DNA from: Bactrocera neohumeralis
Lineage: Eukaryota > Arthropoda > Insecta > Diptera > Tephritidae
Length of the DNA stretch: 64,000 nt
Assembly (NCBI RefSeq): GCF_024586455.1
Contig: NC_065919.1
Span: forward strand, 21,818,017-21,882,016
Direction of reading: 5' to 3'
Below, piece after piece: positions 12,221-24,576 of this stretch (its first letter is position 1; every line of letters begins with the position of its first letter). The notes beneath the pieces are model-generated. The model was not told where the DNA came from. It was given only the letters and a program-made list of their open reading frames with translations, and searched no databases. The translations under genes were made by a program, and so were the position numbers.

Positions 12221-12808
12221 GGGGGTATTCTAGTCTAGAAATGCTATTTAACGGCATTTTTTAAAGTCCAATAAAAAAAACTAAGAACATTTTTGCTATC
12301 CAGTTTTTTATCAGATATTTATTGATATTTTAGGAATACAAAAAAAATTAAATTTTGTGATAATTTGATTAATTGCGGCGTGGTGACATGGCGGGGATTG
12401 AAAATAAGGGTGCGCCCTTCCTGACACGATTCCAACATTTTGGGTGATCTGGAAAAAAAAAAATTTAATCAGTACATATGTCGCTATCGTCTGAACTAGG
12501 ATAAATAAAAAAAAAAAATTTCAGTAAATGGCGACTGTTTGAATTTTTTGCCCGTTTTTTGGCAACGATCAAAATTTCTTAAAAATAGTAGAAATCAAAA
12601 TTTTTTAATAATTCTAGTTCCAACCATAGAGAGATATATAAAGAAGGTCCACACCAAATTTCAAGTTAAGTTTCGAGAAAAACGCTATTAAAGATTTGAG
12701 TCTAACTGCAGGCAGTGTATACGCTGCGTCACTAAAATAGCTATCCAGTCTTTAAAAATATGCAAAAAAAATTCGATTTTTTTCAAAATTTTAGGCTAGA
12801 ATACCCCC
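12221..12808. mobile_element. 588-bp MITE with 17-bp inverted repeats and TTAA duplications (piggyBac-like)
   Basis: TTAA at 12,217-12,220 is followed by GGGGGTATTCTAG. The other end reads CTAGAATACCCCC followed by TTAA at 12,809-12,812. With the TTAA included the inverted repeat is 17 bp and perfect. TTAA target duplication plus ends beginning with G runs is the hallmark of piggyBac-type elements. The interior is non-coding and A/T rich, with only short frames, so this is a non-autonomous derivative. Assignment to piggyBac is inferred from TTAA; no transposase is in the window. Confidence 0.82.
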
Positions 12809-12812
12809 TTAA

Positions 12813-14635
12813 TAGTGTATGTTTTTAACAATAAAAAATTCTGATAAAATATTTCATTTTTTATATGAGAAAAAATTAAAAAAGGCTGTTTTTGCCCGAG
12901 AAAACCCATGTAGTCCCTTAAAGTTTTTTTTTTTCAAATCTACTATATATTTGTCTGAGCCTGAAAACAGAATTTTTGAATTCCAAGTAAATTTGATACT
13001 TATGTAAGCTAGTCACAAATCACTCAGATACCAGGAATGCCCAATTACTCATATTACCCTCTGTTTTACCGTATCAGGACTGGTGGTTATATGGCCGACA
13101 GTGTATCAGTAAGATTTCTTATACAGATCTTATTGCACTAGACTTCAGAGTAGTTCTCATCAACGAAATCAAAAAATTAAAATAGGGAAAGGTTAATTTT
13201 CATTCTGACCGAATATTTTCTAAGCAGAAGGCTCTTATTAATATTTTTACTTAGATCTTTGATAAGAAATGAGAATTTCTATGATATGTAGCCTAATGCT
13301 TCTCTGTTAGATGAAATGTCTGTAAAATAAAAAAATGCTAATTTTTATAATTTTTATTAAAATCGAATATTTTCTAAGCATAAAACAGACGCCTCTAATC
13401 TTAACAGTAATACCTTCAAAGATTAATGAAAGTAAGATTAATCACTGATGGATTTTATATAAAATATATTTAAATAGAGAACACCATTAAATCCTTGAGA
13501 AAAAACTCGACAACATAAAGTATTTTTACTAATTATCTTAAAGAAAGTTACAAATATTAGCATTAACTGAATTTTCACAGCAAGAATAGGCCACTTTATA
13601 GTATATAAAGCGATTATTATGCGATAATGAGCCAACAACTAGTCGATGAATTTGTTTATTTCGCCGTCAGACTAAATTATACACGCTTCTGGCACTGCTG
13701 CGTGGCGAATGAAGCTACTTTTATGACTTCAAAGCATTTTTTTTATTATTTCACAGCATTGGTGGGAATATTTCAATTAAGCTAACTTCTTTTTTAGTTT
13801 TTAAGTATTTCTCTCACTCATCTAAATTCTTAATTATGCACTCAAATAACCATATCATGCATAATTTCATAAACAACAGCAAAACCGACAACAACAACGA
13901 AAACCACAAAAAAAAAGTGAGACGCTTTTGACAGGTGCTAGATAGGAAAACAAAGTTACAAAAACAAATGCAAGCAAATGTGTACATATGTACATATGTG
14001 CACATGTGTTAAAGAACTTCACACTTAAATAACAATCATTAACCCATTTTAGCAGCAGACTTGTGCAAGGTGGCCGTCAGGTAGCTGAAACACCGCCGAG
14101 GTGTTGTGTATAATTTAAAAGGTTAATTAAATGCATAGAAGCTGATTTTACAATAAAAAACACAACAACGTGTTTGACTTGGTGGAAAAGAGACGTTAGT
14201 ATAAGAAAAAATGAGTAACGTTAAGGAAGAAAAACCAAAAAGAAGATTTAAAGAAGGGCAATAAATTTTCCGCTTAATAAGAAAACAGGTATGAAAATGT
14301 AGATTTGAAGACTGCTGAAAGTGTTTACTTAAGTATTTTAAATGATGGCTACAGATGCTTGTCTTGTTTTTCCAACATCTTGATAGCGCGAAATTTACAT
14401 ACAAATGTGTTCTTAAAATAGGGTGCTTAATATATATTATGGGAACCTGAAAAAATATTGCAATCCGAACCATTAACAGCTGCAACTAAATTAATTTTCT
14501 GTTAATCCCACGAGAGGAATGTGTGAGCGCTAGATAAAAGTGAAAAATGAAAAACTGAATCTTAGTCTATATTTGTTTCGAATTTAGTAAACATTTTGTA
14601 CAAATTTCAAGATTCAAATCACTACAGATTTATCG
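12813..14635. other. Non-coding AT-rich stretch
   Basis: No gene, RNA or element recognised. Several frames of 60-120 codons on the minus strand have AT-driven composition and no domain. Confidence 0.5.
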
Positions 14636-14639
14636 AGAA

Positions 14640-15228
14640 AGTCACCTAAGCACTGTTGAGAGTCATAACATTGAAGTCGTAGATAATGTCGTCTATCTTG
14701 GAACCAGCGTTAATACCAACAACGACGTCAGTCTCAAAATCCAACACCGAATAACTTTTTCCGACAAGTGCTACTTAGGTCTGAGAAAGCAGTTGAGAAG
14801 TAAAGTTCTCTCTCGACAAACAAATACCAAACTCTATAAGTCACTCAACATCTCCGTCCAGCTATATATTGCAGAGGTATGAACGACGACAATATCTTAT
14901 AAGTTGACGTTACGAGTTTTCGAGAGAATGTTTCTGCAGAAGATTTATGGTCCTTTGCGCATTGACAACGACGAATGCCGCAGTCGATGGAACGATAACT
15001 GTACGAGTTATGCGACGATAAAGACATAGTTCAGCGAATTAAGAGACAGCGACTACGCTGGCTATTTCATGCCATCCGAATGGCTGAAAACACTTCAGCT
15101 CTGAGGGTATTCGACGCAGTAGTCGGTGACGAAAGCACCACTCCGTTGAAAAGACCTCTGTTGTAAACTCGCTTATAACCGCGTAAGCGGTGTCTACTTT
15201 AATTAAGAAGAAAAAGTCTCTCAGCTTT
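14640..15228 (+). mobile_element. LINE family A, 3' end (copy A1)
   Basis: The plus strand reads IEVVDNVVYLGTSVNTNNDV (post-reverse-transcriptase thumb region), then RVFERMFLQKIYGPLRIDND followed by ECRSRWND, and later LRWLFHAIRMAENTSALRVF. These are the conserved C-terminal blocks of a non-LTR retrotransposon that is very common in tephritid genomes. The 3' end carries ACCGCGTAAGCGGTGTCTAC, which marks all family A copies here. Stops and frameshifts make it dead. Immediately after the LINE end lies dispersed repeat D in minus orientation. Confidence 0.82.
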
Positions 15229-15350
15229 TGAGGTATCCATCTAAAATTTCGCACACGTTCTTTTCTTTGTAAGAAGCTGCTCATGTGTTGGAACCACTGA
15301 TATCGGACTACTAAATCGCATAGTTTCTATACAAAGTGATCGATTCAGAT
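15229..15350 (-). repeat. Dispersed repeat D, partial copy
   Basis: Read on the minus strand this contains GATATCAGTGGTTCCAACAC and AAATTTTAGATGGATACC, matching the D repeat copies at 27,511-27,775, 36,736-37,100 and 62,375-62,815. It directly abuts the 3' end of LINE copy A1. Confidence 0.65.
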
Positions 15351-15529
15351 CATCTTCTTCTATGAAAAACTTATTTATTTACCGAAATATATTCGAGAAA
15401 TTTGGCATGAATTATTGCCCAAAAGTTAAAGGACATGTTTCCTAATTTTGATCGAACAGTTTATATGGTAGCTTGTGAAAATGAAATACTAATTTTGAAT
15501 GGGAAAGTTAAAAAAATGTATTCAAAGTA

Positions 15530-16260
15530 TTAACCATTGATTTTTACACATTTTGGACACCTTTCTGCCAAAATCGAGTCAATAGAATCACCAATCAGAT
15601 ACTCAATTTTCAACTCCTGCGTTTGAATCGAAGTACTGCTCAGCCAATGCGTGCTCCATCGATGAAAATAAATGGTAATTGGAATGGGCCAAGTCTGGTG
15701 AATACGGCGGGTGGGGTTCTCAGTCAAGTACTTTGATGGTATCCTGAACCAATTTTACTTTGTGTGCAGCTGCAATGTCGGGTAACACAATTATTTTGCG
15801 TTTCTGGACCCATTTTGGTCGTTTTTCAATCAATGCATGGTTGAAATTGTTCACTTGTTGTCTGTAGTGATTATTTTTAACAGTTTCACCGGATTTTAGA
15901 AGCTCGTGATATAGCACACCCTTCTGATCTTCGCAAACACAGTGCTTTGCTTTCTTTCGAATTTGATGGTTATCACGGATTTACCCCTGATTTTCACTGT
16001 TTAGAATCCTTAAAATAAATCATTTTTTTATCGCCAATGACAATTCGTTGCAAAATTGATTTTCTTTTGTGTCTTCGAAGCAAAATTTCACAAGAGTTTT
16101 CCATTTGTCTTTCATTCAATTCATGTGCCACCAATTCTCCACACTTTTGGATCTTTAACATAGCTTTCAAACGATCTGAAATTGTTTGTTGTGCAACAAT
16201 TAATATAGCTGCAACTTTTTTTCCACTCAAAGTATCATCTTGATCCAATATCGCTAGCTA
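15530..16260 (-). pseudogene. Mariner DD34D transposase pseudogene
   Basis: The minus strand reads DQDDTLSGKKVAAILIVAQQ, TISDRLKAMLKIQKCGELVA then HELNERQMENSCEILLRRHK, the linker and clamp region of a mariner transposase, and IVIGDKKMIYF where the first catalytic Asp motif is expected. Further on come LLKSGETVKNNHYRQQ, NHALIEKRPKWVQKRK and, in another frame, PPYSPDLAHSNYHLFSSMEH. In this last block the third catalytic Asp is replaced by Asn. Stops and at least two frameshifts occur. The first about 80 residues and the terminal repeats are not identified. It is a different lineage from the DD41D copies. Confidence 0.82.
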
Positions 16261-17814
16261 TCAAATTCGTTTTCTCTGAACTCTTGAAAACATCTTTTGC
16301 ATGTTGTTTTTGATAGTGGATGAGCACCATATGGTTTGACAATGCGACTCGGCAGGAATTTTCTACAAATGGAAACCAAAAAATAATACTTTTCAGGACA
16401 AAAACTTTACTTTTTATATAAAGGTAAGAAAAATGCCAAAATTTTTATAAAACAATCTTCCTGAGTATTCTGAAATGCCGTGTTTGAAATATTATTAAAT
16501 TATCCAGCTTCTCAGTAAAAAGTTAAAGAAATATGCGCTATTTCCGGCATTGACAGCTAAAATTATTCAAATGCTTGAAAATTCAGTAAATTAATGCAAG
16601 AACAAAAGATAATTAAAAACAAAAAGTAAACAAACAAGACCAGCAAGTCAATACAAGGCCAGTTGTGGCATGCCACAAAGTAATTACCGTCAAATCAAAG
16701 ACAATTAGTTGGTAGCAGATGAGCAGCAGGAAGGCGTAGGATAGAAACGAGCGGCTAAACAACACTACAGCAGCAGATTAAAATAATCAATGCAGAATAA
16801 TATAGAAGATAAACTAATCACATAAGTAGAAGAGAATTATACTTGCACAAGCATGCTCCAGAAGATAGCGCTAGTAGCTGAAGCATAAATCAACAAATTT
16901 TTCGCTATTTTCTTGAATTTTTTATTTCTCAAATCAAAACTGTTTGTATATTCATTAAATGTTGTTATGAAACATTGTAGTTAAGCCCTCAGATGTTACT
17001 TCCACCAATAACATTAAACAAAAGTTAAAACAACACCAACAACGATGGAGGAAGATTTCACGGCAGCAGGAGTACATACTATAAGCCATATGAAAAAGAA
17101 TAGAGTGATTACAACGTGGAAGATAAAAAATAAGTGGGCGGCATTGATAAATCACGCCACAAGCAACGGAAGTATCTACAAATCAAGTGCAGCAAAAACA
17201 ATAGCAGCAATCGTGGAGAAAATCTTACTGTGATGGAATGAGTAGGTCAAGTGCGTGTGACATAGTGAGCAATCAAAGAAATGCCAAGTTAAAATGTTGG
17301 CGATTCCGAAGCTTTGAAAGGGATGTATCAATTGTTGGAGAATATGTTAGTGATTTTTACAATTTTTTATCAGAATTGATTGGATGAGTTGTCGGATAGC
17401 TAAATGGTTGCCATGATATCCAAAATTAAGCACTAAGCGAAATCACTGTTACGTCGGCTTTTCGAAGGTAAATGAAAATTAAAGGACTGTCCGACTTGTT
17501 GGGAAATAACTCAGCTAACAATTTTCAAAAACTGTTTCAATGGTGCTCAGTTTGAACTTTTCGTCGAAATGAAAACATTCATAAGTTGTTAAATTCATGT
17601 TTCAAATAATATATGAGAAACTATTTTTGCGACATTTATGAATTTCGAGTAAATATTTACTATACTAAAAAAGCTTTTCAGGGTTTTGCAATGAAATGGA
17701 AAGCTCTATTATACTTTAGTACATAAGTTATTATTCAATTGAGCTTTCACTAGCAAAGTATCGAAAGTTTCTTTACGGCGCGTAGCTTTTACAGTTAAGT
17801 ATTTTTCTTCTCTA
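16261..17814. other. Non-coding stretch
   Basis: No gene or element recognised. A moderately GC-richer patch at 16,620-16,760 containing CAGCAG tracts is the only contrast in composition. Confidence 0.5.
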
Positions 17815-18880
17815 CTGGCGCAAACACCGCTTACGCAGTTATAGCCGAGTTAACAACAACGCGCCAGTCGTTTCTTCCTCAAAACTTTCTTTCGAACACT
17901 CCTAAAGCGGACTCATCAGATGATGTCATTGGTCAGGCCAGGGAATGATAAGAGACTTGTAGAGTTTGGTTTATGCTCTTCGAGAGAGGACTTTACTTTT
18001 AAATGTTCTATTCGGTCCGAAGTAGAACCTGTTGAGATGAGTTATTCTGCGTTGAATTTCGAGACACAATTTTTTTTTGGTGTTGAAGCTGATTCTAGTA
18101 TATACGAAATTATGTACGACTTCGCAGTTCTCGTTCACAACCACAGCCATACGCTTCTCTATCCTAACCAGTCTAGAAAAAGCAGAGCTAAAATCGCGGT
18201 TGTTATGCCCAATGATATCGATGTCTTCGGTGTATGTCAGCAGTTGTACACTCTTGCAGATTGAACTTCAACCCTGCAGCTCTAATCATTTTCTGCAGTA
18301 GTAGATTGTAGAAGTCGCACGATAGGGAGTTTCCTTATTTAAAACCTCTCTTGGTATCGAACGGCTCAAACAAAGCTTTTTATGTTGCCCAACGTCAGCT
18401 TACACAGCCGTATTAGCTTTGCGGGGATATCAAGTTCAGACATAGCGGCATAGAGGCAGTTCCTTGCTGTTGAAGGCGTCATTAAAATCGATGAAGAAGT
18501 GGTATGTGTCGATCCTCTTTTCACGGATCTTTTCCCAGATTTGGCGCATGTTGAAAATCTGATCGATTGTAGATTTTCCTGGTCCAAAACCCTACTAATA
18601 AGGTACAATCAGTTTGTTGACGGTTGGCTTCAGTTTTTCCCACACTGTGCTCAATAAGACCGTATATGCGATGTTGAGGAGGCTTATCCAGGTAAATGGC
18701 ACAAATTCTGTGGTCCTTCTTTTTGTGGATTTTGCAGAGCACTCTTGTCTGAGCCGTGTATCTTGTCAGTTCTTTGTCGCCGTATTTGAATAACTCGGCC
18801 GGTAATCCATCGGTCGCTGCCGTTTTGTTGTTCTGCAGGTGGGCAATTGCTATTCGAACCTCATTATAGTCGGGTCCACT
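17815..18880 (-). mobile_element. LINE family A, reverse transcriptase fragment with internal deletion (copy A2)
   Basis: On the minus strand, 18,521-18,742 reads VLCKIHKKKDHRICAIYLDK, the N-terminal reverse transcriptase region (usually P-I-H-K-K-G-D). Then 18,366-18,608 gives LYAAMSELDIPAKLIRLCKL, and around 18,320 SLSCDFYNLLLQKMIRAAGF. The 3' diagnostic TAACTGCGTAAGCGGTGTTT lies near 17,828-17,850. The segment between the thumb region and the 3' end is missing, so the copy carries an internal deletion as well as stops. Confidence 0.78.
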
Positions 18881-20330
18881 TTAAAGTAGTATTACTAACT
18901 GAATTGAAAAAATTAAATTACTAAATTAAAAGGTCGACATAATTTTAATTTTGTGGAGGCTGTTTCGAGGGTTACAGCTGTTTGAATGTTGAAAGAGGTT
19001 ATATCCTCTTATTCTTCCTCATCACCAAAAGCGCACTCTCCCTCTTACCTCTCTCAGCAGGCTCTTTAGCTATGAATAATATCTGTATAAGTCAGCAGGA
19101 GTACCAAAGGTATTTAAAACAACTCACTCCCTTGGTTTCTTAATCTTTTCCCATGTAACCCTCCACAATACCAAATGTCTAATTATGCCTTAATGCGCTT
19201 TTAGTTTGTTCTAATCTTAAATACTTCAAAGCTATGTACTCAGCTCTTTCGCTTTCTTTTGAAGACATTTTAGTAACTGTTTTCAGAAGCTTCCGCCACT
19301 TTGAAGCACCGACTTTAATACGGAAATCGCTTGCTTAAACGGACATTGGCCTGCTGTACTGTTGTTGTTATTTGATATGTATTTATGTTGCTTGTTCCTG
19401 TTTTTTTCTCGCTTGAATTTTCTGCTGATTCCACTTGTCAGCTGGCATTCGAAGCAGCTTACCGTCATCGTTGTCGTCGCAAATTACGCAATTATTTTTT
19501 GCGGTCGGTGGTCGGCGGATTGACGTTCGGCATTTGGCCATCATCTAGCGATTCGGACGGCCGGAGCGTTGCATATCTCAGCCGGCAACTTGTTGCAGCA
19601 GCAATGACAACACTTGTCGGAGTCAGAGAGCAACTGGCGGATGCGGAGTCCAATTACCAGTCAGTGAGTGCGAGTCAATCAGACAGTTAGCCAGCCAGGC
19701 AGCCGTTGAGCCAACCAGTCGGTTAACAGCCAATCATGACGCTGGAATGTCAATCGCTGACATGACCGCTATTTCTTGAACGGCAGCTTTTTTCCGCATT
19801 TTCTGGCACATTAAATATATGTATTTATGTATATGTGTGTGTATTTATGCCAGTAGCTGATCTTGCCCCAGTCAAATGTTTATTTATCGTGGAAATTGAT
19901 CCGCTCCGCTTATTATTATTATTCTTATTATCATTATTTTATTAAATTGCGTGGGCCTGTTATTATACATTTCATTTTGGTGTTCTCATCTATGCCACGC
20001 ATATTCGTGCATGTGGCACGGGTGATTTTTTGGTTGCGTGCAACTCGCACGGTCGTTCACTTGTCTTATTTCTTTTTTCTCCTTCTATTATGTTTTGTTT
20101 ATTTGCCAAACTTGTATCACTTACGCAATTATTATGCTTAGTTTTTTGTTGGTGTTTGTGTGCTCGTGTAAACTAGTGCGTATTATGCCAAAAAAGACAT
20201 AATGATGGGTCATTAGCACGGCATAAAAGGTAGCAGCCGGTCTGTCTACCTTCCTTTCTTCGCCGTTCTTAGCCTGCTTTTTTTCTTATTCATGAATTTC
20301 GGTACACTGCGAAGACTAACTAACTGTAAG
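18881..20330. other. Non-coding stretch with a GC-rich island at 19,420-19,740
   Basis: No gene recognised. From 19,420 to 19,740 the sequence is clearly richer in GC and in CAGTCAGT/AGCCAGCC-type motifs than its surroundings, and it is open on the plus strand (19,385-19,690), but the predicted peptide has no known domain. It could be a promoter, a 5' non-coding exon or a conserved enhancer. The rest is AT-rich. Confidence 0.35.
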
Positions 20331-20559
20331 CTTAGTTTAGATTATCAGCAGCGTTAAGCTTGTTTCACAAGCTTCACTTGAGACGAACTTTTTAACCGCA
20401 AAATCATTTGCCATAGACAGAAACATACAAAATAAAAAGCTTCCCATAGGACCATACTCGTACATTACCCAAACGAAATCGACGAAACCAGAATTGCGTG
20501 AGAATTGCAACGAGAGTTCGTCTAAGAATCCATTAAGATCCTTCCCAATCCTGACGGAG

Positions 20560-21290
20560 CTTTTGGTATTGCTCAAATCAGCTTACACAGCCGTATTAGA
20601 TTTGCGGGGATACCAGGTTTAGACATAGGAGCATAGAGGCAGTTCCTTTTGGTCTGGGCGATTTTCCTTTGAAGGGTCTTTTTCAACATTTGGCCATGTC
20701 TAAATCTACACTGATAAGGTCCAATCAGTTTTTTGACGGTGGGCTTCAGTCTTTCACACACTACGCTCGATAAGATGTTATATGCGATATTAAGGAGGCT
20801 TACTCGTGCTGACCGGCCTCTTTCTTTTTGTTGACATGTGCATCTCGCTTCCCTCTTCAACTCTTGGTATCTATCCCACCTCGCTCGTGTTGGATTCAAT
20901 TTCAACATTGCGAGGTGGACTGTCCGCTTTCTCACTACTGCGACACGACAGTTCTCATCGTACCAGCTGTTTTTTCGACCTTTACTAAAATCAATGGTTT
21001 CGTTTGAAGCTGTACGTAAGTTTAAAACCATAGGCCCTTATACCAAGTTGTTGATGAATGTGCTCATAGCGCAGGAGTGCAAGTCGAGTAGAAAACCGTT
21101 TCGCTGTCGGTTGTGGTAGTATCTCCTCGACGTCGTACCTTCTTTGTGTTTGTTGACGGGCGTGCTTTGATGTACAGAGGGGTGTGCGTATCTTCGCTGC
21201 AACAAGCTAGAGGTCCAAGTCGTTGGTAGGTCCTCGGAGCGTAAGTACGTTAAGGACAGTGGAGACGTGTTGTCCATATATCACAACATG
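20560..21290 (-). mobile_element. LINE family A, linker and early reverse transcriptase (copy A3)
   Basis: The minus strand reads KGRKNSWYDENCRVAVVRKR, then RWDRYQELKREARCTCQQKE, the charged linker between endonuclease and reverse transcriptase. It continues LLNIAYNILSSVVCERLKPT, VKKLIGPYQCRFRHGQ and LYAPMSKPGIPANLIRLCKL. The expected segment between FRHGQ and the LYAPMS block is shortened, and the copy is truncated after SNTKSSVRIGKDL (20,520-20,580). The upstream 21,038-21,277 is a low-similarity continuation of the same strand. Confidence 0.82.
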
Positions 21291-21889
21291 ATCTATGTGT
21301 TTACGAACTTTTCGATGGGGAGACAGCCAAGTAGCTTGATGAATTTTCTTGTGCTGGAATTTAGTACCACAGACAACCATATTTTTATATATTATTTTCA
21401 GTGTAGATCCATCAATTCACATTTGCAGTACTATTTTCTTTTTCAGAATTCGCTGAAAAGCTCACAAAAATGTGCAGTTAGAAAAGGGCGATAAAGGCGT
21501 ACTCGTATTATTTGCGTAACTTGTTTGCTTTGTTTTTATTATAAATAGCTTTCTTTTATTTGAGGGTTATTTGTCTATGCCATTTCTCTATGACTGTAAA
21601 TTCAAGTTCGACGGCAATTGCAAGTTCACTGCCATTGGCACACAAAAGCCTTTAGAGATATATTTAAGTGTCAGTTATGTAATATTTACTTTATACGTAT
21701 GTATGTAGTCATTGAAAAAATTTAAAGGAAAGAAATACTGAAAAACTACAAAAGATTTATTGTGTAACTTGTACAACCTTTGAAAACGATTTTTTGAATG
21801 CATTTCAAAGCTATAAAAAGTGTCACGTGTTTTTAATTAACATCTTAAAGATAGGTTAGATCAAGATTAGTCTGGTAGGTTCGTGATCA
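21291..21889. other. Non-coding stretch
   Basis: Nothing recognised. Confidence 0.45.
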
Positions 21890-21990
21890 GTGATCGTGTT
21901 TCAGATCAATATCTTAAAAACTGAGGGACTAAATCGCAGTATGTATTCAGACAGACGGACATGACTAAATCGTAGTTGGGCAGATGAAGA
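21890..21990 (+). repeat. Dispersed repeat D, terminal fragment
   Basis: Contains TTTCAGATCAATATCTTAAA and the tail AGACAGACGGACATGACTAA, which is the downstream end of the D repeat. Confidence 0.55.
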
Positions 21991-22249
21991 GATCCAAACA
22001 AGGACACGCCAAAATTCTCTGCTCCTTCAACTGCATTCCTGAAAACTTGGATCACCGCTTCGCAGAGGCTACTCGTAGCGACTTTTTCTATGTTCACATA
22101 CTGCTGAGGGATTTGTGAATGTGGAGTAGTCGCTGGAGAAGAAACACATGGATATTTCGAAGCTAAGAGCGACAGTTATAGGGGGAGTTTTCTGTAAGGA
22201 GTTATCTGACAATCTTAGCTTTTAGGCTCCTGAATTTGCAGTGGAAATG

Positions 22250-22590
22250 CTGCTTTCAAGCTGGCTGTAGACAAACGTCTACGATGTGCAGCTTTTTTTA
22301 GGAAGTTGAGCGATCACTACGATAGCAGAGTGGCAATACTAGCGCTGAGCTCGCTAACTATGCGCTCCAAGCTAGTCAAGGACTGTCTGTTCTAACTAAA
22401 AGTAGCATTAAGCTACTTCATCGTAATACTTGTTTGGAAGCTTGATCATAACGGAATCGCTGGCAACCACAAAGCCGACGAGCTAGTCAAAAGGGGCACC
22501 CTTGCACTGCAAGATCCTTCTGGCTTAATGTATAACGCAGAAGATTTTCTGAACTACTTTCTGTTACCGAAGTTCATCTTGCCGCAATAG
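22250..22590 (+). mobile_element. LINE RNase H fragment
   Basis: The plus strand reads VAILALSSLTMRSKLVKDCL, then VWKLDHNGIAGNHKADELVK. The second string matches the W-x-P-x-H-x-G-I-x-G-N-x-x-A-D-E-L motif of LINE RNase H. Stops interrupt it. Family not resolved. Confidence 0.68.
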
Positions 22591-23216
22591 TAGGGGTATT
22601 TACTGAACGTTGTCTAATAGGTATAAGGGTTTTATAACTTACTACTATATACTTGTAGTAGTATTAGTAGACCAGCGTTGTAAGCGATCCAAGTGATAAC
22701 TCTGTTAGAATAAACTTCTTAAACTAAGCAGATTAGAGAGAAGAATCCCTAAATATTCTAATAATACTTAAATAATCACATATTTACTATTTTTAATTTT
22801 TATTGAACGCAAGAAAAAAATTATAATTTTCTGAAATATTTTGCAATTATTGCTAATTTTGCTAAGCTTATACATAAACAACAAAAAACTGTAATTTTCT
22901 TGCCATCTACTTACTTTGAATGGTAACAAGCCTGCCTTCCTAATAGTAAACAATAAATTTGAAACTTGAATTTAATTACTTCATTACGACTAGATGCGCT
23001 AACAAAGTAGGAAGCGCGATAAAATTAATGACGGTGATTAACTGACAGTTAAGCCAACTTAAAGAAACACAAATAAAACAGTTTAAGCTGAGTTGGTTGA
23101 ACCAAACAGAGGCATTAAAACAAAGTATTGAGGATAAAAAGAAAATAAGTGAGTCTTTCTAAGCAAAATGGAATTCGCCGAGTGTGAAAATTTGACATTT
23201 TTTATTTTTGTTTGTG
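22591..23216. other. Non-coding AT-rich stretch
   Basis: Nothing recognised. Confidence 0.45.
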
Positions 23217-23357
23217 GGCAAATAATAGTAAGACTTTGTTCACAATTTCAAAATTCTTAGTTTATTCTTTAACATTTATGTCGCACTCGTCAAGGTAATC
23301 CCACTTGGCCACAATACACAGAATTTTGAAATTATGAAGAAATTCTTACTATTTGCC
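23217..23357. mobile_element. 141-bp MITE with about 40-bp terminal inverted repeats
   Basis: The left end GGCAAATAATAGTAAGACTT and the right end AAATTCTTACTATTTGCC are inverted. Beyond them the similarity extends as CACAATTTCAAAATTCT on the left against AGAATTTTGAAATTAT on the right. The centre is only about 50 bp. Partial copies of the same left end occur at 11,615 and 29,962; the latter precedes a mariner transposase remnant, so this is probably a deletion derivative of that mariner. Confidence 0.75.
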
Positions 23358-24576
23358 GTTATTTGAATTAAAAATAAATAATTATTCAATTTATAACAAA
23401 TTAAAATTTCGGCGATTGCTGCTGTTAAAATATACCGGAAAATTAATAAAAGTGAATATCTTAATATCTACACCATTTTAAGGTGACCGTATTTTTTGCA
23501 TTTTTTTGTTGTGCTTCTACAACTGCTACGCTGGCGTTTGGTGTATCATTTTATTTGCGGTTTTTTCGATTTTTATTTTGACATTATATTCTTCATTTTT
23601 CATTTCATTTGTCATAATTTGTAATATTTAACGGTTTTGTGGTTTTAATTGAAATTCTCTGTTTTTTCTCCGAAGCACTTTAGTGGTTTCAGAAATATTT
23701 GGGTCAGTTAAGAGGGGCAAACTGCTGGATAATTCGAAGAAAAATGTAGGTAACAGGTGGTGATATACTTTAATGTATGTATGTGGGTTATGTAAAACTT
23801 CGATAAATTGATTGTAAGCAAACAAATTTAACCTAGAGAATCGAGTAATCGTATGGAAAGTTTACAGAACCACCGTTACTCCGTTTTAATGCTGATCAAA
23901 TATAATTTTGGCTTCAGAAGGCAATAGCAAGTTAGGTCCTATAACTAAATCTGGAAGTATTCGAAGTATATTCGAAGTGTTTGAAAAACAAAAATATAAA
24001 GGACTCATGAAAAGGATACTAAAAGTTTTTAAAAACTTGAGATCTCCTAGTATTGGAATAACTCAGCATAAATAATTAAATTTACAGATGGGATCACGCA
24101 CTACCAAATAAAAATAGACATTTTCTTTACATACTGACAGCTATTATACAATATGGTATATAGTTCCAAATAGAGCTGAATGGTTTGGAATAGAAATCCC
24201 TATAAAAACAAGAACATTATTTACTTCAAACTAATGGTAAGAACCTCTCTGAGCTCATCTTATAACAAACTTATTGTCAAAACCTCTCTGATATTATATC
24301 AAACTTTTAGGGTTTTCGAGCCATAATTAATGGATTCGGATTCGATCAAGAAGCTTTAAGATTTTTAGTTTACCCTTTTTCTACATATACTTTTTAATTT
24401 TATTCGGATTCATTGTTTTACCAAAATATGGTATCAAAAGGAAGTTATTTTGAAAATCTTTGATTGACATAGTTTGAAGAGTTTCCTCTTGTCAGAAAAA
24501 TTTGAGCTGAAATCTTAAAAAGAGTTTACCAAAAAATATTTGTTATGACTTTGTATTGGACATATTCTAGAGTAGA
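23358..24576. other. Non-coding AT-rich stretch
   Basis: No gene or element recognised. Confidence 0.45.

Noticed and set aside
14123..14485. 120-codon minus-strand frame
   Set aside because: No domain, no supporting start context, AT-driven amino acid composition.
19385..19690. 101-codon plus-strand frame as a new gene
   Set aside because: No recognisable domain and no splice or polyadenylation context; more likely GC-rich non-coding DNA.
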